DNA of 64,000 bases from Actinomadura alba (GCF_014323705.1 NZ_JABVEC010000008.1:62001-126000), one strand, 5' to 3'; shown: positions 40,496 through 50,247, numbered from the stretch's first letter. The notes: generated from the sequence alone by a model not told the origin. Made by a program: numbers and translations.

Positions 40496-41842
40496 GTGAA
40501 CGTGGCGACCATGAACCGATCGTCACCATCCACATACGCCGACGGACCTCGAGGAGACCGTGAGCCGGACCATCTCCGGCATGGCGAGCCTGGGACCGTC
40601 GTCGGCGAGTGCCGGCGAAAGCTCGTCGAGGTCGTGATTCCCGTTCACAACGAGGAGCGTGTCCTCGCCGAGAGCGTCCGCCGGTTGCAGGCCTACCTGA
40701 CCTCGACGTTTCCCTACGAGTTCCGCATCACGATCGCGGACAACGCCAGTACCGACCGTACGTGGGAGATCGCCGGCGACCTGGCGGAGACGCTGCCGGA
40801 GGTCCGAGCGGTGCACCTCGCCGAGAAGGGCCGCGGACGGGCGCTGCGCCATGTCTGGAGCGCCAGTGACGCTGACGTGGTCGCCTACATGGACGTCGAC
40901 CTTTCCACGGATCTACTCGCATTCCTGCCGTTGGTCGCCCCATTGATCTCCGGACACAGCGATCTGGCGATCGGCACCCGGCTGTCGCGCGGTTCCACGG
41001 TGGCACGCGGGCCGAAGCGAGAGATCATCTCCCGTGCCTACAACCTGTTGCTGCGCACGACCCTGGCGGCGAGATTCTCCGACGCCCAGTGCGGATTCAA
41101 GGCGGCGCGCACCGTCATCGTGCAGCCGCTGCTGCCCGCGGTGAAGGACGAGTCGTGGTTCTTCGACACGGAGCTCCTGCTGCTGGCCGAGAGCAACGGG
41201 CTGCGCATCCACGAGATACCGGTGGACTGGGTCGACGACCCCGACAGCCGCGTCGACGTGCTGCGCACCGCACTTGACGACCTGCGCGGCATGTGGAGAG
41301 TGGGCGTGAGCATGCTGAAAGGCGGGAACGCGGCGCCGGTGCGTCCGCGATCCGCCGGCGCCAAGCCGGACCCGCCGCTCCCTGGGCTGAAGCGGCAGTT
41401 GCCGGTCTTCGCCGTCATCGGTGTGGTGAGCACCCTCGCCCAACTCACCCTCTACCTGGTGTTGCGCATGATGCTGGCGCCACCGCTCGTCGCCAACGCC
41501 CTCTCGCTGCTCATCACCGCGGTCGCCAACACCGCCGCCAATCGCCGGTTCACCTTTGGGGTCACCGGATCCGCCGGCGTACTACGACATCAGATCGAGG
41601 GCGGGATCGCGTTCCTCATCGGCTTGACGCTCAGCAGCGGCGGTCTCGTTCTGCTGCGTGTCCTCGCCCCCGACGCGTCCCACGCCGTCGAACTCAGCAC
41701 CCTGATCGCCGCCAACGGACTGGCGACGCTGGTCCGTTTCCTGCTGCTGCGCGCTTGGGTGTTCCACCCACGGCGGGTACGGCCCGCGGGCACACCACCA
41801 GCCGCCCCTCGCAACGACCTGCTCCGGGAGCACACCAATTGA
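40496..41842 (+). CDS. GT2 glycosyltransferase fused to GtrA-like membrane domain
   Basis: Protein of 448 residues. The N-terminal GT2 domain has VEVVIPVHNEERVLAES, the DNASTDRTW strand, and DVDLSTD as the DXD-type metal motif; it resembles dolichyl- or polyprenyl-phosphate sugar synthases. From about residue 300 a four-helix GtrA-like domain (FAVIGVVSTLAQLTLYLVLR, ANTAANRRFTF) follows. Such fusions load sugars onto polyprenyl phosphate at the membrane, for use by the GT39-type transferase encoded directly downstream with a 4-base overlap. GTG at 40496 or ATG at 40511 may start it. Confidence 0.88.
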   Translation: MNVATMNRSSPSTYADGPRGDREPDHLRHGEPGTVVGECRRKLVEVVIPVHNEERVLAESVRRLQAYLTSTFPYEFRITIADNASTDRTWEIAGDLAETLPEVRAVHLAEKGRGRALRHVWSASDADVVAYMDVDLSTDLLAFLPLVAPLISGHSDLAIGTRLSRGSTVARGPKREIISRAYNLLLRTTLAARFSDAQCGFKAARTVIVQPLLPAVKDESWFFDTELLLLAESNGLRIHEIPVDWVDDPDSRVDVLRTALDDLRGMWRVGVSMLKGGNAAPVRPRSAGAKPDPPLPGLKRQLPVFAVIGVVSTLAQLTLYLVLRMMLAPPLVANALSLLITAVANTAANRRFTFGVTGSAGVLRHQIEGGIAFLIGLTLSSGGLVLLRVLAPDASHAVELSTLIAANGLATLVRFLLLRAWVFHPRRVRPAGTPPAAPRNDLLREHTN

Positions 41843-43989
41843 TCACGGACACGGTTTCCCCGGCCCCGACCACCGACCGGCCGAAGGCCCGGTCCGGCGA
41901 GAGCCCGCACCATGGGCTTCTCCGGCGGGCCGTCCTGGGCCGTCCAGAAGACCCCCGCTGGGCCCGCCCGGTGCTGTGGGGCATCCTCGTGCTGGCCACC
42001 GCCCTCTACACCTGGAACCTGTCGGCCGGCGGAAACGCGAACTCCTACTACGCCGCCGCCGTCCTGTCGGCCACCAAGAGCTGGAAGGCGTTCTTCTTCG
42101 GATCCCTCGACGCCGGGTCGTTCATCACCATCGACAAACCGCCGATGGCCCTGTGGCTGATGGCCCTCTCCGGGCGGATTCTCGGGTTCGGTCCCTGGAG
42201 CATGCTGCTGCCGCAGGCCGCTGCCGGTGTCGCCGCCGTCGGTGTGCTCTACACCGCCGTACGGCGCCACCACGGGCATCTGTCCGCGACGATCTCGGCG
42301 TTGGTCATGGCGCTCAGCCCCATCACGGTGGCCATCAACCGCGACAACAACCCCGACCCGCTTCTCGTGCTGTTCTTGGTGCTCGCCGCATGGGCATGCC
42401 TGACCGCCATCCGGACCGGAGCCCTCCTGCCCCTGCTGGGCTCGGCGGTCGCGATCGGGTGCGCCTTCAACACCAAGATGCTGCAGGCCTACCTGGTGCT
42501 GCCCGTGTTCGCGCTCGGCTACCTGCTGTTCGCGCCTCCATCGTTCGCGCGGCGGTTCGCGCGACTGCTGCTCGCCGGAGCGGTCCTGGCCGTGTCCAGC
42601 TTCTGGTGGATGATCGTTGTCGACCTGATCCCTGCCGCAAGCCGGCCCTACGTCGGCGGGAGCCGAGACGGCACGGTATGGGACCTCGTCGTCGGCTACA
42701 ACGGTCTCGGCCGCGTCTTCGGCGGTGAGGGTCCCACGTTCGATGGCGGCGGAGGCGGAGGTGCCTCCTTCGGAGGCGTGCCCGGAGCCGGGCGGCTGTT
42801 CAACGAGATCGTCGGCGGGCAGATCTCCTGGCTGCTGCCCTTCGCCGTGATCGCGCTGATCGCCGGTGTCGCGCTGCGCGGCCGCGCTCCCCGCACCGAC
42901 GCCGTACGCGCGTCGCTGGCGCTGTGGGGCGGATGGCTCGCCGTGCACTACGCGGTCTTCAGCTTCGCACAGGGCACTTTCCACCCGTACTACGTGACGG
43001 CCATGTCGCCCGCCATCGCCGCGCTGGCCGGAGCGGGCGAGGTCATGCTCTTCGACGCCCACCGCCGGGTCGGCCGCCGGGCAGGGCGCCTGCCGCTCGC
43101 GCTGTCCTTCGCCCTGCCGTTCGGTCTCGCCGTGACAGGTGCGTGGTCCTTCGTGCTGCTGCGCCGTACGCCGTCGTGGAATCCGTGGCTCGGTCCGGTG
43201 GTCGTTGCGGTGACCAGCGTCGCCGTCGTGACGCTGATCGTCGCTCGTCTGGCGCCCCGGCTCCGTACCCGGGCCGCCGTCGTCGGTGTGAGCCTGGGCC
43301 TGGCCGCGGTGCTGGCCGGTCCGGGCGCGTACGCGGTGGCCGCCGCGCACAGCCGGGTCAACGGCGTCAACCCGCTAGCGGCCCCGGCCACCGGCGGCGG
43401 CCTCGGCGGACCGGGGGGCGGCCGGATGCCAGGATCGGGTGCGGCGGGCGCGGTTCGGCCGGGCGGATGGCAGGGCGGTGGCCCCCCCGAAGGCCGTCCA
43501 CCGGGAGACGCGCCCCGTGGCGTGGGGATGCCGGGCGGGGGGCCGGCCGGCGGAGGGATGCGCGGCGGGCCTCCCGGGGAGACGGTCGACGCCGGTCTCA
43601 TCTCGTACCTGCGGAAGAACGAGGGGAACGCCACGTGGCTGGTTGCGGTGAGCAGTGCCCAGTCCGCGAGCTCGATCATCCTCGAGACCGGGCGTCCGGT
43701 CATCGCCATGGGCGGCTTCACCGGTAGTGACCCCGCCATGACCGTCGAGAAACTACGCGGGTACGTGACAGCCGGCAAGCTCCGCTATGTCATGACCGGC
43801 GATCGGCGGCTCGGGAGGGGAGGCGACACCACGCTGACCACGTGGATAGAGGACAACTGCAAGGTCGTGCAGGCCTCCGAGTACGGCGGCAACGCCGGTG
43901 CCGCCTCCAGTGCCACGTCCGGGTCCACGTCCACCTTCCCGGACTCGGGACGAGGTCCCGGCCGGCAACAGCTCTACGACTGCGCGTGA
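41839..43989 (+). CDS. GT39/ArnT-type membrane glycosyltransferase (YkcB-like)
   Basis: Multi-pass protein of 716 residues starting at TTG 41839, overlapping the stop of the upstream gene; the frame to 41293 is out-of-phase shadow. About ten helices follow the catalytic Asp-containing first loop (GSFITIDKPPMALWLMALSG). After the helices comes a Gly/Pro-rich stretch (about residues 515-580), then a conserved extracytoplasmic domain starting DAGLISYLRKNEGNATWLVA. Typical mannosyltransferase YkcB-like architecture: it transfers a sugar from a polyprenyl phosphate made by the upstream enzyme to an extracellular acceptor. Confidence 0.9.
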   Translation: MITDTVSPAPTTDRPKARSGESPHHGLLRRAVLGRPEDPRWARPVLWGILVLATALYTWNLSAGGNANSYYAAAVLSATKSWKAFFFGSLDAGSFITIDKPPMALWLMALSGRILGFGPWSMLLPQAAAGVAAVGVLYTAVRRHHGHLSATISALVMALSPITVAINRDNNPDPLLVLFLVLAAWACLTAIRTGALLPLLGSAVAIGCAFNTKMLQAYLVLPVFALGYLLFAPPSFARRFARLLLAGAVLAVSSFWWMIVVDLIPAASRPYVGGSRDGTVWDLVVGYNGLGRVFGGEGPTFDGGGGGGASFGGVPGAGRLFNEIVGGQISWLLPFAVIALIAGVALRGRAPRTDAVRASLALWGGWLAVHYAVFSFAQGTFHPYYVTAMSPAIAALAGAGEVMLFDAHRRVGRRAGRLPLALSFALPFGLAVTGAWSFVLLRRTPSWNPWLGPVVVAVTSVAVVTLIVARLAPRLRTRAAVVGVSLGLAAVLAGPGAYAVAAAHSRVNGVNPLAAPATGGGLGGPGGGRMPGSGAAGAVRPGGWQGGGPPEGRPPGDAPRGVGMPGGGPAGGGMRGGPPGETVDAGLISYLRKNEGNATWLVAVSSAQSASSIILETGRPVIAMGGFTGSDPAMTVEKLRGYVTAGKLRYVMTGDRRLGRGGDTTLTTWIEDNCKVVQASEYGGNAGAASSATSGSTSTFPDSGRGPGRQQLYDCA

Positions 43990-44008
43990 ATTGCCGGCCG
44001 ATGGGAGG

Positions 44009-44893
44009 TCATGCCGACGGAGTCCTGATCGCCTCGATGACGCTCGCGAAACTGTCACTGCCGTGACCTGCGGCGATCGCTCGTTCAGTCAGAGCCTTGA
44101 GGAAGTTCGGCAGGTCCACACCGATGCCCTGAGCCCGGCTGGCATTGATGAGATGATCCATCGCCGCCGCGTTGATCTCGAGCGTCTCCTCGTCTCCCGG
44201 GTAGTGTCCGTCGTCGACTTGGCGCGCGTAGTCGGCCATGATCCCGGCCACGGCGGCGAGCCACTGAGCCGCGATCGGCGCGAACGCCATCGCCTTGACA
44301 TCTTCGGTTCCGACCAGAGCGGCGCCGTGAAGGAAGCTACTCCATGTCGACCACGCCAGACCGCCCAGTGCCGCGTCGAAGAGCGAGGCCAGACCAGGAT
44401 CGGTACCGACGTGTGTGGCTCCGCCCAAGAGCGAGAGCGTCGGCTCGTGGGCCTCGAAGACAACCGGCGACCCGCTGTAGAGGAGCATGGTCTCGAGTTG
44501 GCCGATATGACGGGGGTTGGCCATGATCGCCCCGTCGAGATAGTCCGCGCCGTGCTCTGCCGCCCACACCGCCGTCTCACGGGCCTCCTCCGGTGTGCCA
44601 GAGGTCAGGTTGACGATGGCCTTGCCGGAGAGGTCGTCGTCCAGTGAGCTGAGCAGTTTGCGCACGATCTCATTGACCGACACGCAGACGACCACCAGCG
44701 TGCTCGCCGAGACCGCGTCGGAGACCGTGGCCGCGTGGGTCGCACCGCGTGCGACGAGGTCGCCGGCCTTGCTCGCCGTACGGTTCCAGACGGTCGTCGG
44801 GTGACCGTTCTCCAGGAAGGCGCCGGCCAATGCCGTTCCCATCGGGCCCAAGCCGACGACCGACACGGTGCGGCGATCGTCGCCGGCCATCAC
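44009..44893 (-). CDS. NAD(P)-dependent imine reductase/beta-hydroxyacid dehydrogenase-like enzyme
   Basis: Cytoplasmic oxidoreductase of 294 residues. The Rossmann motif is VSVVGLGPMGTALAGAFLENGH with WNRTASKA (Arg and Ser favouring NADPH), then NLTSGTPEEA and the helical C-terminal dimer domain containing AMDHLINASRAQGIGVDLP. The catalytic-site pattern (PRHIG region) and the length fit imine reductases. Natural substrates of this family are mostly unknown. It is monocistronic, convergent with the GT39 gene. Confidence 0.88.
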   Translation of the reverse strand: MMAGDDRRTVSVVGLGPMGTALAGAFLENGHPTTVWNRTASKAGDLVARGATHAATVSDAVSASTLVVVCVSVNEIVRKLLSSLDDDLSGKAIVNLTSGTPEEARETAVWAAEHGADYLDGAIMANPRHIGQLETMLLYSGSPVVFEAHEPTLSLLGGATHVGTDPGLASLFDAALGGLAWSTWSSFLHGAALVGTEDVKAMAFAPIAAQWLAAVAGIMADYARQVDDGHYPGDEETLEINAAAMDHLINASRAQGIGVDLPNFLKALTERAIAAGHGSDSFASVIEAIRTPSA

Positions 44894-45326
44894 AGCCGCA
44901 CTCCATCGGTCTGCGGTCGGCCGGCGATGCCGATGACCGTTGAGATGGAATCGGTGGTGTCAATGCCGGCCGACAAGGCACCGAGATCGGTGACGCGGCG
45001 GGAACAGCGCTCGTGCAATTCGTACTCCGGTTCAGTTGGTCTTGTTTCCACTGGTCTTGCGACCGGATTGATTCTTGTGCACTGCTGACTCTGCCGGAAG
45101 ACGGCACTTCAAAGTCATTCGGTATCTCCACGGTAACCATGCGCCCATGGTGGCGGTAACGCCTGCGGACTCCCGTCACTCAGAGCCCTTCATCCTCCTT
45201 TAATTTCCCCTTGAACAGATCTCTTCGTCGGGTATGTCGAGGCAAATGCGACGGTCACCGGTACCGGCGAGAGCGGTGTGGCGCTGCCGCCCACCGCCTC
45301 GGTCCCCGGATCCCGCACGATGCAGC
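44894..45326. other. Divergent intergenic region
   Basis: About 430 bases without a supported gene, between the minus-strand reductase and plus-strand ferredoxin reductase genes. Only shadow frames cover it. A candidate promoter for the downstream operon lies at 45211-45238, and CCATG is repeated in inverted form around 45143-45152. Confidence 0.5.
45211..45238 (+). promoter_or_regulatory. Candidate promoter of reductase-desaturase operon
   Basis: TTGAAC at 45211-45216 and TATGTC at 45233-45238 are separated by 16 bases and match sigma-70-type elements moderately well, in a locally AT-rich patch (ttaatttccccttgaacag). About 90 bases lie between it and the proposed start. Confidence 0.35.
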
Positions 45327-46505
45327 ATGTCACCCTCTCACCAGGGGTATCACCAGCCCGTGAACGCTCTGGGGGCCGTGCACGGACCGGCCGTGATGCG
45401 GCGGCTCGCGGGTGCCGCCCGGTGGCTCACCACGCCGTTGTTCCCGGACGATTACCTGAGTCTGGTGAACCCATTGTGGTCCGAAGCGGAGCTGTGCGGC
45501 CGGATCGAAGCCGTACGTCCCGAAACGGCGGACGCGGTGACAGTGGTCATCCGTCCCGGCGTCGGCTGGAAGCCGCACAGAGCGGGTCAGTGGGTGGGGA
45601 TCGGCGTCGACATCGCCGGAGTGCGGCACTGGCGCACCTATTCGCTGTCGTCACCGCCCGGTCGCCCGGACGGGCGCGTCACGATCACCGTCAAGACGGT
45701 TCCGAACGGGCTCGTCTCCCGCCATCTCGCCCGGCGGACCACGCCCGGGACGGTCGTCGCACTCACCGGGCCGGCGGGCGAGTTCGTTCTCCCCGAGCCG
45801 CCACCGGCGCGCCTTCTCTTCTTGACCGCCGGCAGCGGCATCACGCCCGTGCGAGCCATGCTGTACGACCTCCTGACCGGGCCGCGCGCACACCAGGGCA
45901 CCGCAGGTCGGAAGAACATCCGGCACTCGCCCGCCCACGGGACAGAACACCCCGGGTCACCCGATGTGGTGCTGGTCCATTCGGCGCCCACACCGGAACA
46001 AATGATCTTCGGTGCGGAACTCCGGCACCTGGCAGCCCGGTTTCCCAACCTGAGCCTTCATCAGCGGCATACCCGAATCGAGGGACGGCTGAGACCGGCC
46101 GATCTGACCGCCATCTGCCCTGACTGGGCCGAACGCCCGGCATGGGTCTGCGGTCCACGCGGACTGCTCCAGGAGGCCGCCGAACACTGGCCGGCCGATC
46201 GGCTGCACATCGAACATTTTCGCGCGGCGGCGCAGATGCGTGTCGGCGAGGGCGGGCGGGTCCGGTTCACCAGGAGTGGCCGGCAGATCGATGCCGACGA
46301 GAACACGTCCCTGCTAGCGGCCGGCGAGGACGCCGGTGTGCTCATGCCCAGTGGGTGCCGCATGGGCATCTGCCACGGCTGCGTGGTCCCGCTCGTCTCG
46401 GGCCGGGTTCGTGACCTACGCAGCGGCCAGGCTCACGGCGAGCCCGGCGATCTTATTCAGACCTGCGTTTCGGCGGCCGCCGGCCCTGTCGAGATCGAGC
46501 TGTGA
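45327..46505 (+). CDS. Ferredoxin reductase with C-terminal 2Fe-2S domain (desaturase partner)
   Basis: Protein of about 392 residues. The FAD-binding domain has RTYSLSS, the NAD(P) domain LLFLTAGSGITPVRAML and AWVCGPRGLLQEA, and the C-terminal plant-type 2Fe-2S ligands are Cys344, Cys349, Cys352 and Cys380 (CRMGICHGC, then C). It passes electrons from NAD(P)H to the di-iron desaturase encoded 13 bases downstream, like the mycobacterial Rv3230c/DesA3 pair. A 60-base segment of 45879-45950 inserts extra residues before VVLVHSAP. The start is uncertain: ATG 45327, GTG 45360 and ATG 45396 are all possible. Confidence 0.9.
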   Translation: MSPSHQGYHQPVNALGAVHGPAVMRRLAGAARWLTTPLFPDDYLSLVNPLWSEAELCGRIEAVRPETADAVTVVIRPGVGWKPHRAGQWVGIGVDIAGVRHWRTYSLSSPPGRPDGRVTITVKTVPNGLVSRHLARRTTPGTVVALTGPAGEFVLPEPPPARLLFLTAGSGITPVRAMLYDLLTGPRAHQGTAGRKNIRHSPAHGTEHPGSPDVVLVHSAPTPEQMIFGAELRHLAARFPNLSLHQRHTRIEGRLRPADLTAICPDWAERPAWVCGPRGLLQEAAEHWPADRLHIEHFRAAAQMRVGEGGRVRFTRSGRQIDADENTSLLAAGEDAGVLMPSGCRMGICHGCVVPLVSGRVRDLRSGQAHGEPGDLIQTCVSAAAGPVEIEL

Positions 46506-46518
46506 GGGGAGTACGACC

Positions 46519-47634
46519 ATGTCAACTGCGGCCTCTGCCCGTCTGGTCGACGCTGAGGAGTTCGGCCGTGAGCTGGACAGGATCCGCGACGAGGTGATCG
46601 CGAGCCTCGGGGAGGATGATGCCCGATATATCCGGAACCTCATCGCGACGCAGCGAAAGCTGGAGATCGGCGGCCGCGTCCTGCTCTCGGCATCATGGCT
46701 TCCGCCCGCATGGGCGGCCGGGACCGCGGCGCTGGCCATCGCGAAGATCCTGGAGAACATGGAGATCGGGCACAACGTCCTGCACGGGCAGTGGGACTGG
46801 ATGCGCGATCCGAAGATCCACTCGACCACGTGGGAGTGGGACACGGCATCCCCCGCCGAGCAGTGGAAGCACTCCCACAACGTGATCCACCACACCTGGA
46901 CCAACGTGCTCGGCAAGGACCGCGACATCGGTTACTCCGCGATGCGGGTCAGCCCGGAGCAGCGGTGGTATCCGGTCCATCTCTTCCAGCCGTTCTACAA
47001 CGTGCTGCTGGCCCTGTTCTTCGAGTACGGCATCGCCATCTACGACCTGGAACTCGAGCGCATCCCGAGCGGAGAGAAGGATCTCCGCGAGGCCCTCACC
47101 CAACTGCGCACCGTCGCCGGCAAGATACGACGTCAGGTCATCAAGGACTACGTGGCGTTTCCGCTGATGGCAGGTCCCCTCTTCCTGCCCGTACTGCTCG
47201 GCAACCTCAGCGCGAACCTGACCCGCAACGTGTGGGCGCACGCCATCATCTTCTGCGGCCATTTCCCCGACGGCGCCGAGATGTTCACCGAGGACCGTGT
47301 CGACGGTGAGACCCGCGGGGAGTGGTACGTCCGCCAGTTGCTCGGCTCGTGCAATATCGACGGAGGCCGGCTCCTGCACCTCATGAGCGGCAATCTCAGC
47401 CATCAGATCGAACACCATCTGTTCCCTGATCTGCCGAGTAACCGGTACGGCGAGATCGCTCCGCGGGTCCGGGCCCTCTGCGAGCGATTCGGGCTTCCCT
47501 ACAGCTCCGGCTCGCTCGCCCGGCAGACCGGTTCGGTGTGGAAACGCGTCCTGCGGCTCGCCCTGCCGGGCCCCGCGCGACATGCTGCGGAGAAGGCCGC
47601 TCCGCCGGTCAGCGGCCTTCAGAGCATCGGCTGA
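46519..47634 (+). CDS. Membrane fatty acid desaturase
   Basis: Di-iron acyl desaturase of 371 residues from ATG 46519 (GAGGGGA upstream). All three histidine boxes are present: HNVLH (85-89), H-S-H-N-V-I-H-H (118-125) and HQIEHH (295-300). Hydrophobic segments flank them. The family inserts double bonds into membrane lipid acyl chains and needs the reductase encoded directly upstream; the two are surely an operon. The exact position of desaturation cannot be read from sequence. Confidence 0.93.
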   Translation: MSTAASARLVDAEEFGRELDRIRDEVIASLGEDDARYIRNLIATQRKLEIGGRVLLSASWLPPAWAAGTAALAIAKILENMEIGHNVLHGQWDWMRDPKIHSTTWEWDTASPAEQWKHSHNVIHHTWTNVLGKDRDIGYSAMRVSPEQRWYPVHLFQPFYNVLLALFFEYGIAIYDLELERIPSGEKDLREALTQLRTVAGKIRRQVIKDYVAFPLMAGPLFLPVLLGNLSANLTRNVWAHAIIFCGHFPDGAEMFTEDRVDGETRGEWYVRQLLGSCNIDGGRLLHLMSGNLSHQIEHHLFPDLPSNRYGEIAPRVRALCERFGLPYSSGSLARQTGSVWKRVLRLALPGPARHAAEKAAPPVSGLQSIG

Positions 47635-47709
47635 GGCCACCGGCGGCGTCTCGTCGTATCGATGCCGTTGCCGCTTCGGCGCTCTCGGCCGAGCCCGGCT
47701 CTCCGGCGC

Positions 47710-48108
47710 TCAGGCCAGGGTGCGCATGCGGCGGGCGCTGATGGCGGCGATGAGCGTGGCGTGGATGACCAGGCTCCGGTCGAGACCGGTGATTCGCAGG
47801 ATCCGCCGGACCTGAGGTCCTGGGGCGGCCAGGCACATGGGGACGTGAAGGCGCCGGGCGCGACGTTGCACACCGATCAGCACGGCCAGTCCCGAGGCGT
47901 CGAGGAACGTCACCCCGGTGAGGTCGATGATGATCCGTCCGTGCCGCTCGGCCGTCGCGTCCAAGGCGAGGTTGAGGCGTTCCCGCAGAGCGGGCACCTC
48001 AGTGATGTCGATCTCTCCATGGAGTTCGACGATCTTCTGCTCGGCATGGGTGGGCGGCCTGGGATCGACTGCGCGGGCGGGAGGGTCGGCGGTCAGGCTG
48101 AGGTTCAT
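47710..48108 (-). CDS. STAS-domain anti-sigma factor antagonist
   Basis: Protein of 132 residues starting at ATG 48108 with GGAGATT upstream. The STAS fold is clear: KIVELHGEIDITEVPALRER, and the phosphorylatable Ser in IIIDLTGVTFLDASGLAVLI. Such SpoIIAA/RsbV-like proteins bind an anti-sigma kinase when unphosphorylated. No kinase is adjacent, but an RsbW-like ATPase gene lies at 7604 in this window. Monocistronic. Confidence 0.9.
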   Translation of the reverse strand: MNLSLTADPPARAVDPRPPTHAEQKIVELHGEIDITEVPALRERLNLALDATAERHGRIIIDLTGVTFLDASGLAVLIGVQRRARRLHVPMCLAAPGPQVRRILRITGLDRSLVIHATLIAAISARRMRTLA

Positions 48109-48580
48109 GGTGAATCTCCGATTCTTCGGAAGGCGCGGCCGGCCGTGCTGTGACCCTGATGGGACTGAGCGATCGAGGGGCGGCCGCACGGCCGCGGGAG
48201 CTCACCGCGTCCGTGGCGTACGAGACGGCGTCAGCGTGGTTCGGGGACCGCGCAGCGCAACGCGGGATCAAGCGGAAGTCGCAACGGGTGGACCGGCCGT
48301 GCGAACCGGAAAGGCTTCGAATGATGGAGGTCGTCCGGCGTCATGCGCCGTGCCCGTCCCGGCCCGTGACAGCGACCGTATAGTGGATCACCGGGGATGA
48401 CGTCGACTCTGCCATCAACGCTCGGGATGTCTCCGATACCTGCAACCTACCTCACGAGCGCACGATCGCAGTGCGCCACTCGCCGATCACGGACGGATAC
48501 CGAACCCGCAGTGCGCCCGGTGGGGCGGGTGACCATGACACCCGTTGGATAGGAGCATCGAGCGGGGGTAGTGGCGTCGC
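48109..48580. other. Intergenic region, no supported gene
   Basis: About 470 bases upstream of the STAS gene (minus) and the micro-membrane protein (plus). The open frame 48150-48383 encodes 77 Arg-rich residues without a ribosome site or domain and I do not accept it. The stretch 48370-48480 is less GC-rich and may hold promoters. Confidence 0.45.
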
Positions 48581-48700
48581 ATGAAGGTTCTATTGATCAT
48601 TTTGGTCATTCTCATCGTGCTCTTCGTCATGTTCCGTATCACCGGTTCGTCCGGAGATCGACGCCGTTGGTATCGGCGCGGTGGCGGCACCGGCCTATGA
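48581..48700 (+). CDS. Micro-protein with one transmembrane helix
   Basis: A 39-residue frame too short for usual gene tracks: ATG at 48581, stop TGA at 48698-48700. Residues 1-19 (MKVLLIILVILIVLFVMFR) form an unbroken hydrophobic helix; the rest is short and basic with Arg and Gly (GDRRRWYRRGGG). A GGGGG run lies about 14 bases before the ATG. The purely hydrophobic start and basic tail are what a small inner-membrane protein looks like. Function unknown; it converges on the YibE/F gene. Confidence 0.6.
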   Translation: MKVLLIILVILIVLFVMFRITGSSGDRRRWYRRGGGTGL

Positions 48701-48774
48701 CCGCTGGACCCCGTCCGGCGGCCACAGGGGTGACCCACGGCGGACCGGCGCTGGTCGCGTGGGGCCGGCGAGGA

Positions 48775-50247
48775 TCACGTGAACGGATCGGCGGGCGGGT
48801 GCGGCCAGCGCTGCGGTGGCCACCCGGGCTCCTCGGACCGAGGGGACGGCTGCCGATGGGGCTGCGGGGCCGCCGTGGCCGGGTCTTCGCCCGCCTCGGC
48901 ACGGCGCGCCCGGTGCGAGGGCGCGGGTGGGCGACCGTGCCGTGGCGCCGCGCGCTTCCCCGGTTCAGCGGCGATCGCAGGTTCGGCGGCGAGGGTGCCG
49001 GACTCGGGGCCGGATGAGCCGCGTCGAGTGCGGGCCAGGGCGGAGAGCGCGGTGGTGATGGGGACGGCGGCGATGAGGCCCAGCGTGCCGGCGACACTGC
49101 GCACGATCTCCTGAGCGATGATCGGGCCGGTCACCACTTCGCTGAGCGGTTGCCGGCCGATGCTGAACAGCAGCAGCAGCGGAAGGGCCGCTCCGGCGTA
49201 GGCCAGGATGATGGTGTTGATGACCGAGGCGATGTGGGCGCGGCCTACCCGGGTGGCGGCGCGGTACAGCTGTCCGAAGCGGTAGGACGGGTTGGCGTGC
49301 GCGAGTTCGGCGACGGTGACCGACTGGGTGACGGTGACGTCGTCCAGCACTCCCAGTGAGCCGATGATGATGCTGGCCAGCAGTAGCCCCTGGAGGTTGA
49401 TCTGGTGGCTGAGGCTCAGGTTGAGGGCGCTGTCGTCGGTGTTGCCGCTCAGGTGGGTCAGCCCGATGGCGGCCCAGGCCAGCAGCCCGGTCAGGCTGAG
49501 GCTGGCCAGGGTGCCGATGACGGCGATCGAGGTCGCCACGGTGAAGCCGTGGGTGAAGTAGAGGACCGCGAGCATGATCGTCGCGGCACAGACGATCGCG
49601 GCCGGCAGTGGTGGCTCGCCGGCCAGGATCGCCGGGATGAGGAATTTCAGCAGCAGTACGAAGGTGACCGCGAGACCGATCAGCGCGGTCACCCCTCTCC
49701 ATCGACCGAAGGCGATGACGGCCAGCACGAACGCGGCGGCGATCAGCCACAGCGGGCTGGACCGGTTGTGATCGGACAACTGGTAGGAGTTGCCGTCGGG
49801 GCCGGTGCCGGAGCCGCCGTCGGGGGCGGCGGGCGTGCGGAGCAGGATCACCTTGTCGTCGACGGCGAACGTCTGGGTACCGGGACCGCTGGGCAGGACG
49901 GACGTGACGACCTGACCCGCGCCACCGCCGGAGGTCAGCCGGACCCGGGCATCGCCGCACTTCTGCGGATCGGTTCGCGGCGGTGCGCCGCCCGGCCCTT
50001 GCGCCGCGGCCGGTTCGCCCGGCCAGGCCGGCTGCTGGGGGCACGGCTTCAAATCGATACCGACGACGATGCCGTTGACCCTGGTCATCTCCGCCGCCGG
50101 TGCGGCGGCGGGCTCGGGCGCTTGCGGCCACATCCAGATCAGCCCGGCCAGCGTCGCCACCGCCAACGGCACGATGACGGCCAGCACCGCCCGCACCGTG
50201 CCCGGTGAACTTCGCACGGCCACGTGATGCCCATGGTCAGCACCCAT
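48775..50247 (-). CDS. YibE/F-family membrane protein
   Basis: Membrane protein of 490 residues. A first helix (VRAVLAVIVPLAVATLAGLIWMW) is followed by an extracytoplasmic domain of about 120 residues and a seven-helix YibE/F block with LGVLDDVTVTQSVTVAELAH and ATRVGRAHIASVINTIILAYAGA motifs. The family is conserved in Firmicutes and actinobacteria; transport has been proposed but not shown. The C-terminus is a long Arg/Pro-rich cytoplasmic tail. ATG at 50247. Confidence 0.9.
   Translation of the reverse strand: MGADHGHHVAVRSSPGTVRAVLAVIVPLAVATLAGLIWMWPQAPEPAAAPAAEMTRVNGIVVGIDLKPCPQQPAWPGEPAAAQGPGGAPPRTDPQKCGDARVRLTSGGGAGQVVTSVLPSGPGTQTFAVDDKVILLRTPAAPDGGSGTGPDGNSYQLSDHNRSSPLWLIAAAFVLAVIAFGRWRGVTALIGLAVTFVLLLKFLIPAILAGEPPLPAAIVCAATIMLAVLYFTHGFTVATSIAVIGTLASLSLTGLLAWAAIGLTHLSGNTDDSALNLSLSHQINLQGLLLASIIIGSLGVLDDVTVTQSVTVAELAHANPSYRFGQLYRAATRVGRAHIASVINTIILAYAGAALPLLLLFSIGRQPLSEVVTGPIIAQEIVRSVAGTLGLIAAVPITTALSALARTRRGSSGPESGTLAAEPAIAAEPGKRAAPRHGRPPAPSHRARRAEAGEDPATAAPQPHRQPSPRSEEPGWPPQRWPHPPADPFT

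Noticed and set aside
41590..43350. Minus-strand frame (586 codons) opposite the GT39 gene
   Set aside because: Gln/Gly/Arg-rich shadow with no membrane segments or motifs.
48150..48383. 77-codon plus-strand frame upstream of the micro-protein
   Set aside because: No ribosome site and Arg-rich low-information sequence.
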